Source: Pseudomonas oligotrophica
GTDB lineage: Bacteria; Pseudomonadota; Gammaproteobacteria; Pseudomonadales; Pseudomonadaceae
DNA length: 64,000 nt
NCBI RefSeq assembly: GCF_021726475.1
Contig: NZ_JAKJRU010000005.1
Span: forward strand, 310,001 to 374,000
Direction: 5' to 3'
Below are positions 38,002 through 48,102 of the stretch, piece by piece. The first letter of the stretch is position 1, and every line of letters begins with the position of its first letter. The translations under genes and the position numbers were made by a program. Under the pieces are notes generated by a model. The model searched no databases. It was not told the origin of the DNA and saw only the letters and a list, made by a program, of their open reading frames with translations.

Positions 38002-38966
38002 GCCGGCGCGCCCGGGCGCAGGCTCAGGTGCTGGCGCAACTGCTCGACCAACTCGCCCTGGGTGTCCAGCGGCATCAGCGGCACGCGCAGGCGGTCGGCC
38101 AGGCGCTGCCAGCGCGCCTGGCGCTCTTCACCCTGGCGGTGGTAGCGCTGGCGCAGGGCGGCGTCCTGGGTGTCGAGCTCGAGCCGCGCCGGACCCTGGG
38201 CGAAGCGCAGCAGGCCGGCGGCCGGCAGGGCGTGGTCGAGCGGGTCGAACAGCGGCAGCAACAGCAGGTCGACATGCCGCGCCAGCAGGCTCAGCTGCTG
38301 CTCGGCGGCTTCGCCCAGGGTGCGCTCGTCGCAGAGGATCACTGCCAGGCTGCCCGGGCGCAGCACCTCGCGGGCACGGCGCAGGGCCAGGGAAAAGGCT
38401 TCGGCTGGCAGCGGCGTGGCGCAGTCCAGCGCGCGGTTGGCGCGGGCCAGGCGGTCGAGCAGCTGCAGCAGGCTCTGCTTGTTGCGCCGCGGCTTGATCT
38501 CGTGGGTTTCGCGGCTGCCGAAGACCAGCCCGCCGACACGGTCGTTGTGGTGCAGCGCCGCCCAGCCGATCAGGCTCGCGGCCTGGGCGGCCAGCACCGA
38601 CTTGAATACCCGGCCGCTGCCGAAGAACAGCCGGCGGCTCTGCTCGACGACGAGGAAGATCGGCCGCTCGCGCTCCTCGTGGAACAACTTGGTGTGCGGC
38701 TCCTGGGTGCGCGCGGTGACCCGCCAGTCGATGCTGCGCACGTCGTCGCCGGCCTGGTAGACGCGCACCTGGTCGAAGTCCACGCCACGCCCACGCAGCT
38801 TCGAGTGGTGCAGGCCGATCAGCGGGCTGCGCCGGTGCGGGGTGGAGAACAGCGGGACTTCGCGCACGCGGTGGCGCAGTTCGATGAGCTCGGCCAGTTC
38901 GACATGCACGCCGCTGCCGCCCGGTGGCGCGCTGCCAGCGGCGGGGCTGGACGCCTGGGCGTGCAT
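37998..38966 (-). CDS. DUF58 domain protein of the moxR operon
   Basis: Protein of 322 residues. The DUF58 hallmark GVDFDQVRVYQAGDDVRSIDWRVTART is clear near residues 60-87, followed by a VWA-like region (RPIFLVVEQSRRLFFGS). No TM segment is seen. It is the usual partner of MoxR ATPases; it begins 1 bp after the moxR stop and overlaps the next gene by 4 bp. Confidence 0.9.
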   Translation of the reverse strand: MHAQASSPAAGSAPPGGSGVHVELAELIELRHRVREVPLFSTPHRRSPLIGLHHSKLRGRGVDFDQVRVYQAGDDVRSIDWRVTARTQEPHTKLFHEERERPIFLVVEQSRRLFFGSGRVFKSVLAAQAASLIGWAALHHNDRVGGLVFGSRETHEIKPRRNKQSLLQLLDRLARANRALDCATPLPAEAFSLALRRAREVLRPGSLAVILCDERTLGEAAEQQLSLLARHVDLLLLPLFDPLDHALPAAGLLRFAQGPARLELDTQDAALRQRYHRQGEERQARWQRLADRLRVPLMPLDTQGELVEQLRQHLSLRPGAPA

Positions 38967-38967
38967 C

Positions 38968-39927
<960 letters not shown>

Positions 39928-40135
39928 CGTTTCGCTACTTCCGGAAGACGGCTGCGGGGAGCCTCGGCAATGCCTCGCGCGACCGCTGGCACGCGGCTGC
40001 GGCAATCGGGCCCGGGCGAAGGCCGGGGGCGTCACTTTACTGCATTTGCCGGGGGCTAGACTAACCTTGAACCTTCGCCCTGTGGCGCCAGTCACTACCG
40101 GCGATCCCTTTCTTCTCGCAGTCGCGGAGCCCTAA

Positions 40136-43100
40136 ATGGCGTTTTTCACAGCCGCCAGCAAGGCCGACTTCCAGCACCAGTTGCAGGCGGCCCTGGCACA
40201 ACACGTGGATGGTCCTCTTCTTGCCCAGTTGGGCCTGTTCGCCGAGCAGTTCTTCGGCATCGTCGCGCTGGGCGAGCTCAGCGAGCGGCGCATGACCGAC
40301 CTGGTCGGCTCGACCCTGGCCAGCTGGCGCCTGCTCGAGCGCTTCGATCCGGCCAGCCCGGACGTGCTGGTGTTCAACCCCGACTTCGAAAAGCACGGCT
40401 GGCAGTCGACCCATACGGTGGTCGAGGTGCTGCACCCGGACATGCCGTTCCTGGTGGACTCGGTGCGCATGGAGCTGACCCGCCGCGGGCTGAGCATCCA
40501 CACGCTGCAGAACTGCGTGCTCAACGTGCGCCGCGACGCCGAGGGCGCGCTGCTCGAGCTGCTGCCCACCGATGCACCGCCGGTGGCGGGCGGCCGCGAG
40601 TCGCTGATCTTCATCGAGATCGACCGCTGCGCGAGCACCGCCGAGCTGCGCGAGCTGGAGCAGGCGCTGCAGGCGGTGCTGGGCGACGTGCGCCAGGTGG
40701 TGGCCGATTTCCCGGCGATGAAGGCGCGCGCCGAGCAGGTCCAGGCGCAACTGGAGACGGTCAACCTGGCGGTCGATCCCGAGCAGCTGCAGGAAATCCG
40801 CGACTTCCTCGGCTGGCTGGCCGACGACCACTTCACCTTCCTCGGCTACGAGGAATTCACCGTGCATGAGCAGGACGGCAACGCGCGCATCGTCTACGAC
40901 GAGGACTCGCTGCTGGGCCTGTCGCGCACGCTACGCACCAACCTCGGCGACGACAACCAGGCGCTGACGCCGCAGTCGCAGGCCTACCTGCGCGAACCGC
41001 TGCTGCTGTCGTTCGCCAAGGCGGCCACCCAGAGCCGCGTGCACCGCCCGGCCTACCCGGACTACGTGTCGGTACGTGAATTCGACGCCGCCGGCCAGGT
41101 GGTGCGCGAGTGCCGCTTCATGGGGCTGTTCACCTCGTCGGTCTACACCCAGAGCGTGCGGCGCATTCCCTTCATCCGGCGCAAGGTGGACGCGGTGCTG
41201 GCGCGCGCCGATTTCGGCGGCTCCACCCACCTGAGCAAGGAGCTGGCCCAGGTGCTCGAGGTGCTGCCGCGCGACGAGCTGTTCCAGGCCGCCACCGACG
41301 AGTTGTACGAGAACGCCGTGGCCATCGTGCAGATCCAGGAGCGCAACCGCCTGCGCCTGTTCCTGCGCTTCGACCCGTACCGACGCTTCTGCTACTGCTT
41401 GGTCTACGTGCCGCGTGACAGCTACTCGACCGAGACGCGCCTGAAGATCCAGCAGGTGCTGGTCGATCGGCTGGACGCCAGCGGCTGCGAGTTTTCCACC
41501 TACTTCTCCGAGTCGGTGCTGACGCGGGTGCAGTTCATCCTGCGCCTGGACCCGAACCGGCCGATCGAGGCGGACCCGCAGCGCCTCGAGCAGGAAGTGA
41601 TCCAGGCCTGCCGCAGCTGGCAGGCCGAGTACGCCGCGCTGATGGTCGAGCGCTTCGGTGAAGCCCAGGGCACCACCTTGCTCGACGAGTTTCCCAAGGG
41701 CTTCCCGGCCGGCTACCGCGAGCGCTTCACCGCGCAGTCGGCCACCGTGGACATGCAGCACCTGCAGAGCCTGAGTGCCGAGCGGCCGATGGTGATGAGC
41801 TTCTACCAGCCGATCAGCGCCGCCGAGCGGACCCTGCACTGCAAGCTCTACCACCTCGACACGCCGCTGCCGCTGTCCGACGCGCTGCCGATCATGGAAA
41901 ACCTCGGGCTGCGCGTGCTCGGCGAGTTTCCCTACCGCATGCGCGACCGCAGCGGCCGCGAATACTGGATCCACGATTTCGCCTTCACCTATGCCGAAGG
42001 GCTGGAAATCGACCTGCTGGAGATCAACGAGCCGCTGCAGGACGCCTTCATCCACATCAGTCGCGGCGACGCCGAGAACGACGCCTTCAACCGCCTGGTG
42101 CTGAGCGCCGGGCTGACCTGGCGCGAAGTTGCGCTGCTGCGGGCCTACGCGCGCTACCTCAAGCAGATCCGCATGGGCTTCGACCTGGGCTACATCGCCA
42201 GCGCGCTGCTCAACCACACCGACATCGCCCGCGAGCTGGTGCGGCTGTTCAAGATGCGCTTCTACCTGGCGCGCAAGATGAGCGAGCAGGACCTGGCCGA
42301 CAAGCAGCAGCGCCTGGAGCAGGCCGTGCTCGGCGCGCTGGACGAGGTGGCAGTGCTCAACGAGGACCGCATCCTCAGGCGCTACCTGGCGCTGATCAAG
42401 GCGACCCTGCGCACCAACTTCTATCAGCCCGATGCCGGCGGCCGGGCCAAGGACTATTTCAGCTTCAAGTTCGACCCGCGGCAGATCCCGGAGATGCCGC
42501 GGCCGGTGCCGATGTTCGAGATCTTCGTCTACTCGCCACGGGTCGAGGGCGTGCACCTGCGCGGCGGCAAGGTCGCCCGCGGCGGGCTGCGCTGGTCCGA
42601 CCGCGAGGAGGACTACCGCACCGAGGTGCTCGGGCTGGTCAAGGCGCAGCAGGTGAAGAACGCGGTGATCGTCCCCGGCGGTGCCAAGGGCGGCTTCATT
42701 CCGCGGCGCCTGCCGGTCGGGGGCTCGCGTGACGAGATCCAGGCCGAAGCCATCGCCTGCTATCGCATCTTCATCAGCGGCCTGCTCGACCTGACCGACA
42801 ACCTGAAGGAGGGCCAGGTGGTGCCGCCGGCCGGCGTGGTGCGCTACGACGAGGACGACCCCTACCTGGTGGTCGCCGCCGACAAGGGCACCGCGACCTT
42901 CTCCGACATCGCCAACGGCATCGCCGCCGACTACGACTTCTGGCTGGGCGATGCCTTCGCCTCCGGCGGCTCTGCCGGCTACGACCACAAGAAGATGGGC
43001 ATCACCGCGCGCGGTGCCTGGGTCTCGGTGCAGCGTCACTTCCGCGAACGCGGCATCGACGTGCAGCGCGACAGCATCACGGTGATCGGTATCGGCGATA

Positions 43101-44995
43101 TGGCCGGCGACGTGTTCGGCAACGGCCTGCTGATGTCGCAGACGCTGCAACTGGTCGCCGCGTTCAACCACCTGCACATCTTCATCGACCCCGATCCAGA
43201 CCCGGCAGCCAGCTTCGCCGAGCGCCAGCGGCTGTTCCAGTTGCCGCGCTCGTCCTGGGCCGACTACGACGCCAGCCTCATCTCGGCCGGCGGCGGGGTG
43301 TTTGCGCGTTCGGCCAAGCGCATCCTGATCAGTCCGCAGATGAAGGCGCGTTTCGCCATCGAGGCCGACCAGCTGACCCCGGCCGAACTGATCCATGCGC
43401 TGCTCAAGGCGCCGGTCGATCTGCTGTGGAACGGCGGCATCGGCACCTACGTCAAGAGCAGCACCGAGGCCCACGCCGATGTCGGCGACAAGGCCAACGA
43501 CGCGGTGCGGGTCAACGGCAACGAGCTGCGCGCCAAGGTGGTGGGCGAAGGCGGCAACCTGGGCATGACCCAGCTCGGCCGGGTGGAGTACGCCTTGCAC
43601 GGCGGGGCGAGCAACACCGACTTCATCGACAACGCCGGCGGCGTGGACTGCTCGGACCACGAGGTCAACATCAAGATCCTGCTCAACGAGTTGGTGCGCG
43701 CCGGCGACATGACCGGCAAGCAGCGCAACCAGTTGCTGGCCGAGATGACCGAGGCGGTCGCCGAACTGGTGCTGCACAACAACTACAAGCAGACCCAGGC
43801 GCTGTCCCAGGCCGAGTTCCGGGCGGCCGAGCGGGGCGGCGAGTACGTGCGCCTGATCGCCGCGCTGGAGGCCGACGGTTTGCTTGATCGCACCCTCGAG
43901 TACCTGCCCAGCGACGAGGCGCTGGCCGAGCGCAGCAACCTCGGCAAGGGGCTGACCCGGCCGGAGCTGTCGGTGCTGATCTCCTACAGCAAGATCCAGC
44001 TCAAGGATGCGCTGCTGCATTCGCGCGTGCCGGACGACGACTACCTGGCGCGCGAGATGGAGACGGCCTTCCCGGTGCTCTTGGGCGAGCGCTACCGCGA
44101 GGTGATGCGCCAGCACCGTTTGAAGCGCGAGATCGTCTGCACGCAGATCGCCAACGACCTGGTCAACAACATGGGCATCGCCTTCGTCCAGCGCCTGAAG
44201 GAGGCCACCGGCATGAGCGCGGCCAACGTGGCCGGCGCCTATGTGATCGTGCGCGACATCTTCCACCTGCCGCACTGGTTCCGGCAGATCGAGGCGCTGG
44301 ACCACCGCATCCCGGCCGAGCTACAGCTGCGCCTGATGGACGAGCTGGTGCGCCTCGGGCGGCGGGCGACCCGCTGGTTCCTGCGCAACCGGCGCGGCGA
44401 GCTGGATGCGGCGCGCGACGTGGCGCACTTCGGCCCGCGGGTCGCGGCGCTCGGGCTCAAGCTCAACGAACTGCTGCAGGGCTCGACGCGCGAATTCTGG
44501 GAGGCGCGCTACCAGCGCTACGTCGAGGCCGGTGTGCCGGAACTGCTGGCCCGACTGGTCGCCGGGACCAGCCACCTGTACACGCTGCTACCGGTGCTCG
44601 AGGCGGCCGACGAGACCGGGCAGTCGCCGGTCGAGGTGGCCACCGCCTACTTCGCCGTCGGCGATGCGCTGGACCTGCCCTGGTACGGCCAGCAGCTGAC
44701 TGCGCTGCCGGTGCAGAACAACTGGCAGGCGCTGGCGCGCGAGGGCTTGCGCGACGACCTGGACAGCCAGCAGCGCGCCATCACCGTGTCGGTGCTGCAG
44801 TTCGAGACCGGCGCGGGCACGCTGCACGAGCGCCTGGAGCGCTGGCTCGGTCAGCGCCACGAGCAGGTCGCGCGCTGGCGCTGCATGCTGGCCGACCTGC
44901 GCGCGGCCACGGTGGCCGACTATGCGATGTATGCGGTTGCCAGTCGCGAGCTGCAGGACCTGGCCCAGGCCTTGCCGCTACGCGAGCCGGCGTGA
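40136..44995 (+). CDS. gdhB: NAD-dependent glutamate dehydrogenase, large (180 kDa) type
   Basis: Catabolic enzyme converting glutamate to 2-oxoglutarate and ammonium with NAD. At 1619 residues it belongs to the large L_180 class: N-terminal ACT-like regulatory region (about 1-650), catalytic domain with VARGGLRWSDREEDYRTEVLGL and the lysine-containing PGGAKGGF near residue 845, Rossmann NAD region (ITVIGIGDMAGDVFGNG) and a long C-terminal helical part. The ATG starts MAFFTAASKADF. It is divergent from moxR; TAGACT at 40057-40062 is a possible -10 but no clear -35 accompanies it. A GC-rich hairpin follows. Confidence 0.96.
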   Translation: MAFFTAASKADFQHQLQAALAQHVDGPLLAQLGLFAEQFFGIVALGELSERRMTDLVGSTLASWRLLERFDPASPDVLVFNPDFEKHGWQSTHTVVEVLHPDMPFLVDSVRMELTRRGLSIHTLQNCVLNVRRDAEGALLELLPTDAPPVAGGRESLIFIEIDRCASTAELRELEQALQAVLGDVRQVVADFPAMKARAEQVQAQLETVNLAVDPEQLQEIRDFLGWLADDHFTFLGYEEFTVHEQDGNARIVYDEDSLLGLSRTLRTNLGDDNQALTPQSQAYLREPLLLSFAKAATQSRVHRPAYPDYVSVREFDAAGQVVRECRFMGLFTSSVYTQSVRRIPFIRRKVDAVLARADFGGSTHLSKELAQVLEVLPRDELFQAATDELYENAVAIVQIQERNRLRLFLRFDPYRRFCYCLVYVPRDSYSTETRLKIQQVLVDRLDASGCEFSTYFSESVLTRVQFILRLDPNRPIEADPQRLEQEVIQACRSWQAEYAALMVERFGEAQGTTLLDEFPKGFPAGYRERFTAQSATVDMQHLQSLSAERPMVMSFYQPISAAERTLHCKLYHLDTPLPLSDALPIMENLGLRVLGEFPYRMRDRSGREYWIHDFAFTYAEGLEIDLLEINEPLQDAFIHISRGDAENDAFNRLVLSAGLTWREVALLRAYARYLKQIRMGFDLGYIASALLNHTDIARELVRLFKMRFYLARKMSEQDLADKQQRLEQAVLGALDEVAVLNEDRILRRYLALIKATLRTNFYQPDAGGRAKDYFSFKFDPRQIPEMPRPVPMFEIFVYSPRVEGVHLRGGKVARGGLRWSDREEDYRTEVLGLVKAQQVKNAVIVPGGAKGGFIPRRLPVGGSRDEIQAEAIACYRIFISGLLDLTDNLKEGQVVPPAGVVRYDEDDPYLVVAADKGTATFSDIANGIAADYDFWLGDAFASGGSAGYDHKKMGITARGAWVSVQRHFRERGIDVQRDSITVIGIGDMAGDVFGNGLLMSQTLQLVAAFNHLHIFIDPDPDPAASFAERQRLFQLPRSSWADYDASLISAGGGVFARSAKRILISPQMKARFAIEADQLTPAELIHALLKAPVDLLWNGGIGTYVKSSTEAHADVGDKANDAVRVNGNELRAKVVGEGGNLGMTQLGRVEYALHGGASNTDFIDNAGGVDCSDHEVNIKILLNELVRAGDMTGKQRNQLLAEMTEAVAELVLHNNYKQTQALSQAEFRAAERGGEYVRLIAALEADGLLDRTLEYLPSDEALAERSNLGKGLTRPELSVLISYSKIQLKDALLHSRVPDDDYLAREMETAFPVLLGERYREVMRQHRLKREIVCTQIANDLVNNMGIAFVQRLKEATGMSAANVAGAYVIVRDIFHLPHWFRQIEALDHRIPAELQLRLMDELVRLGRRATRWFLRNRRGELDAARDVAHFGPRVAALGLKLNELLQGSTREFWEARYQRYVEAGVPELLARLVAGTSHLYTLLPVLEAADETGQSPVEVATAYFAVGDALDLPWYGQQLTALPVQNNWQALAREGLRDDLDSQQRAITVSVLQFETGAGTLHERLERWLGQRHEQVARWRCMLADLRAATVADYAMYAVASRELQDLAQALPLREPA

Positions 44996-45000
44996 GGGGC

Positions 45001-45026
45001 GCCGGCCGGGGGTGACTCCGGCCGGC
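45001..45026. terminator. Hairpin between convergent genes
   Basis: GCCGGCCGG (45001-45009) pairs with CCGGCCGGC (45018-45026). No T run follows on either strand, so it may stabilise 3' ends or assist termination rather than act as a classical terminator. Confidence 0.45.
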
Positions 45027-45040
45027 ACAGGCGGGGCCGC

Positions 45041-45961
45041 TCAGTCGTGCTGCGCGGGCTCGCCACGCTTGAAGCGGGTGATCTGCGGCAAGCCCTTGAG
45101 ATAACGGATGAAGTCTGGCGCACCGGCTGCCTTGAGGCCTTCGCCCAGGGCGTTGGCCACCGGCTGGCTGCGCTCGAGCAGCAGCAGTTCGGAATTGTTC
45201 GGCTGGCGCAGCAGCGAGAGCCGCGCATAGGGCACCTGGCTTTCCAGCAACAGGGCCATGAACTGGCCGTCGCTCCAGGCCTGTGCCGGCATGGTCAGTG
45301 CGTGGTACTGCTCGTCCAGCGCGCGGATGCCGCTGCGCTCCAGCCGATAGTCGACCAGTTGCACCGGTGCGCTCAGGTCCAGGCCGCGTAGCCGTGCATA
45401 GGCGATTGCGCAGGCGAAGGCATCGGCGTGGTGCTCGCCGCTCCAGTACAGGCGCTCGCCGAGCCAGCTGGCCTGGCGCAGCTCGACCGGCGCGCAGCGC
45501 GGAAAACCGGGCAGCGCCGAGCCGATCGCGCGCAGGAAGTCGTTGTAGCTGATGATGCGTACGCGCCGTGCGCCCGGGCTGGCAGCGAGGGCTTCGAAGC
45601 TCCGGTGGTACTGGCCGTCCTGCGGCTGGGCGCAGATGCCGTCGACCTGGCGCAGGTCGAGCGCAGCGAGGCTTTCGGTTTCCTTGCGGATCAGCCGGCA
45701 GAGGGCCGCGTGGGCGCGCGCCTTGTCTTCCTGCACCGGGCCGGACAGTGCGCCCCTGGGCAGCTCGACCAGGCGATGCAGGCAGGGGCCGTCCCCCCAG
45801 AAAATGCTCGGTTCGGGCTCGGGCAACTGGGTGAAGGGCAGGCTCAGCGAACCGGCGCGCTCCAGCATGTCGCGCGATGGCGATGGGCCGAGCCCCAGGC
45901 GTTGGGCCAGCCGAGCGATATGGGCGGTCAGTGAGGGCATGGTTTCCGACAGGCTGATCAT
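45041..45961 (-). CDS. Conserved pseudomonad protein of unknown function
   Basis: Protein of 306 residues from the ATG at 45961; a second ATG at 45940 (MPSLTAHIARLAQRLGLGP) is an equally plausible start, since neither has a clear ribosome site. No signal peptide or TM helix, and no enzyme motif that I recognise; histidine, tryptophan and arginine clusters (LGERLYWSGEHHADAFACAIAYARLRG) look structural. It may belong to DUF6685, recalled from memory and not checked. It converges on gdhB. Confidence 0.65.
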   Translation of the reverse strand: MISLSETMPSLTAHIARLAQRLGLGPSPSRDMLERAGSLSLPFTQLPEPEPSIFWGDGPCLHRLVELPRGALSGPVQEDKARAHAALCRLIRKETESLAALDLRQVDGICAQPQDGQYHRSFEALAASPGARRVRIISYNDFLRAIGSALPGFPRCAPVELRQASWLGERLYWSGEHHADAFACAIAYARLRGLDLSAPVQLVDYRLERSGIRALDEQYHALTMPAQAWSDGQFMALLLESQVPYARLSLLRQPNNSELLLLERSQPVANALGEGLKAAGAPDFIRYLKGLPQITRFKRGEPAQHD

Positions 45962-46128
45962 GATGCGTGTGCTCGCACAGCTCCGGCCGGAGTTTGGCAG
46001 AGCGGGCGGCAATCTGCATCCGCTTTGCGCGGTGCCCGGGCCTGCGGGCGCCCGGCAATGCCCGGACGGATGCCTGCCGCAGCCCGTGGCTGTGGCACTA
46101 TCGTTGCGACTGTCACCGAGGAGCCTCC

Positions 46129-46350
46129 ATGCCGACTCTTGTGCTGGATATCGCGTTGCCTGCCGAAAAGCTGCTGGCGGTCTACCAGGGACAGGCCAAT
46201 CGGGTACTGCTGCGCAGCCGCGATGGCCGGCGGGTCAGCCTGCCGGCCGCTGAGCTGCGCCGCTTTCTGACGCGCGACGGCGTGTTTGGTTCCTTCGAAC
46301 TGGTGTTCGCCGAGCAGGGTCGGCTGCTGGGATTGCGCAGGCTTTCCTGA
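46129..46350 (+). CDS. DUF2835 family small protein
   Basis: Protein of 73 residues fitting the DUF2835 pattern: LDIALPAEKLLAVYQGQANRV, RSRDGRRVSLPAAELRRFLTRDGVFGSFEL, then GRL.GLRRL. ATG at 46129 follows GAGGAG at 46119-46123; upstream codons in the same frame are ignored. Short, soluble, function unknown. It precedes pyrD by 90 bp. Confidence 0.82.
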   Translation: MPTLVLDIALPAEKLLAVYQGQANRVLLRSRDGRRVSLPAAELRRFLTRDGVFGSFELVFAEQGRLLGLRRLS

Positions 46351-46440
46351 TCGCGCGGTGGTGCCTGCCGGTCGGCTTAAACCCCATGCCGGCTGCTATA
46401 CTCGCGGCCATCGTTCCCTCCCCAGGATATTAGGCTGCGT

Positions 46441-47472
46441 ATGTACAACCTGGCCCGCCAGCTGCTGTTCAAGCTTTCTCCCGAGACATCCCACGAACTG
46501 TCGCTCGATCTGATCGGCGCAGGCGGTCGCCTGGGCATCAACCGGCTGCTGTGCAAGGCGCCGGCGAGCCTGCCGGTGCGGGTGATGGGGCTGGACTTTC
46601 CCAACCCCGTCGGGCTGGCGGCCGGCCTGGACAAGAATGGCGAGGCGATCTGCGGGCTTTCCCAGCTGGGCTTCGGCTTCATCGAGATCGGTACCGTCAC
46701 GCCGCGGCCACAGCCGGGCAATCCCAAGCCGCGGATCTTCCGCCTGCCGGAGGCCGAGGCGATCATCAATCGCATGGGCTTCAACAACAACGGCGTCGAC
46801 GCCTTGCTGGCGCGCGTCGATGCGGCCGGTTTCCGCGGCGTGCTGGGGATCAACATCGGCAAGAACTTCGACACGCCGGTCGAGCGTGCCGAGGATGACT
46901 ACCTGCTCTGCCTGGACAAGGTCTACCACCAGGCCAGCTACGTCACGGTCAACGTCAGCTCGCCTAACACTCCGGGGCTGCGCAGCCTGCAGTTCGGCGA
47001 CTCGCTCAAGCACCTGCTCGATGCCTTGCGGCTGCGCCGCGAGGACCTGGAGATCGAGCACGGCAAGCGCGTGCCGCTGGCGATCAAGATCGCGCCGGAC
47101 ATGAGCGACGAGGAGATCGCCCTGGTCGGCGAGGCGGTGTTCCAGGCCGGGATGGACGCCATCATCGCGACCAATACCACCCTCGGCCGCGAGGGCGTCG
47201 CCGGGCTGGCACATGCCGACGAGGCGGGCGGGCTGTCCGGTGCGCCGGTGCGCGACAAGAGCACCCACACCGTGAAGGTGCTGGCCGAGACCCTGGGCGG
47301 GCGGCTGCCGATCATCGCGGTCGGCGGCATTACCGAAGGGCGGCATGCCGCCGAGAAGATCAAGGCGGGCGCCAGTCTCGTTCAGCTCTATTCGGGGTTC
47401 ATCTACAAGGGGCCGGCGCTGATTCGCGAGTCGGTCGATGCCATCGCGGCGCTGCGTGCCGAGAAGGGCTAG
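46441..47472 (+). CDS. pyrD: Dihydroorotate dehydrogenase (quinone), class 2
   Basis: Membrane-associated flavoenzyme of pyrimidine synthesis oxidising dihydroorotate with quinone as acceptor, 343 residues. Class 2 features are the N-terminal amphipathic helix region ([21 protein letters not shown]), [54 protein letters not shown] with the catalytic serine, and the FMN phosphate-binding [15 protein letters not shown] at 46397-46402 is the likely -10. It is followed by a hairpin terminator candidate. Confidence 0.96.
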   Translation: MYNLARQLLFKLSPETSHELSLDLIGAGGRLGINRLLCKAPASLPVRVMGLDFPNPVGLAAGLDKNGEAICGLSQLGFGFIEIGTVTPRPQPGNPKPRIFRLPEAEAIINRMGFNNNGVDALLARVDAAGFRGVLGINIGKNFDTPVERAEDDYLLCLDKVYHQASYVTVNVSSPNTPGLRSLQFGDSLKHLLDALRLRREDLEIEHGKRVPLAIKIAPDMSDEEIALVGEAVFQAGMDAIIATNTTLGREGVAGLAHADEAGGLSGAPVRDKSTHTVKVLAETLGGRLPIIAVGGITEGRHAAEKIKAGASLVQLYSGFIYKGPALIRESVDAIAALRAEKG

Positions 47473-47492
47473 GCCCGGCGGCCTGGCCCGGA

Positions 47493-47514
47493 AGGGGCTC
47501 CGTCTGGAGCCCCT
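47493..47514 (+). terminator. Probable terminator of pyrD
   Basis: Perfect 9-bp stem AGGGGCTCC/GGAGCCCCT with loop GTCT, 20 bp after the stop; the following bases (GGGCTTCTAG) are only moderately T-rich. Confidence 0.55.
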
Positions 47515-47576
47515 GGGCTTCTAGCCCGCCGCCCGGGTGGGGCGTGCTTGAAAAAAGGTTGGGGTGTCAGGTCAGG

Positions 47577-47792
47577 TCAGCCGACCGCGTGAAGTTGATT
47601 CAGTCGATGCAGACCGGCGGTGCCGGTCAAGCCATCCCAGTTGTCGCCGCGGCCCTCCCGCCAGCCGTTCAGCCAGGCCTGCCGGGTGTTGGGATGATTG
47701 AAAGGACACATGTCGCGGGACTTGCCATGAATACCGTGTTGATAACCGCGCAAGAAAGCTCGTTCCATCGGATCACGCTTGAGTCTTCTCAT
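47577..47792 (-). CDS. rmf: Ribosome modulation factor
   Basis: Small basic protein of 71 residues that dimerises 70S ribosomes into inactive 100S particles in stationary phase. The sequence MRRLKRDPMERAFLRGYQHG, the CPF motif after SRDM, and RQAWLNGWREGRGDNWDG match the family over its whole length. It lies convergent to pyrD and has a long structured leader at 47830-47914. Confidence 0.95.
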   Translation of the reverse strand: MRRLKRDPMERAFLRGYQHGIHGKSRDMCPFNHPNTRQAWLNGWREGRGDNWDGLTGTAGLHRLNQLHAVG

Positions 47793-47829
47793 TGGGTGTT
47801 GCCCTCAGTGGTTGACTGGTGTTCCTGGT

Positions 47830-47914
47830 GGTCTCCTGGTGAGACCTGGCAGGCGGGCTGCCAGTGAAGCTCGCTGCCGGCGTGGCGAGCTTCGCCGGAC
47901 TCCATTGCGGAGCC
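47830..47914 (-). ncRNA. Structured rmf 5' leader (rmf RNA motif-like)
   Basis: Four consecutive hairpins can form on the minus strand: GGTCTC/GAGACC (47830-47846), CTGGCAG/CTGCCAG (47846-47864), GAAGCTCGC/GCGAGCTTC (47866-47893) and GGACTCC/GGAGCC (47897-47914). A pseudomonad-specific 'rmf motif' upstream of rmf is known; the position and stem-rich structure fit, but I could not align it to the model. Confidence 0.6.
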
Positions 47915-48102
47915 GACCTGGGGCCAGTTCTAACCCATGGATTCCGGGGCGGGAACGATCGTTTTGTCATAAGTAGGTAACAGATCTATGGTTCTGCCCA
48001 TAAGCCGGACCAGCACCGCGGCGCGACAGCCCTGGCCTACGGGCTGACGGCCGATTTCAGCTTCTCTTGCCCGACAGGGCGCAGTCATTTACTGGAAATT
48101 TC

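Noticed and set aside
40931..44305. An 1124-codon minus-strand frame inside gdhB
   Set aside because: A shadow of gdhB codon bias; the product is rich in H, Q, V, L and A with no recognisable motif and no ribosome site.
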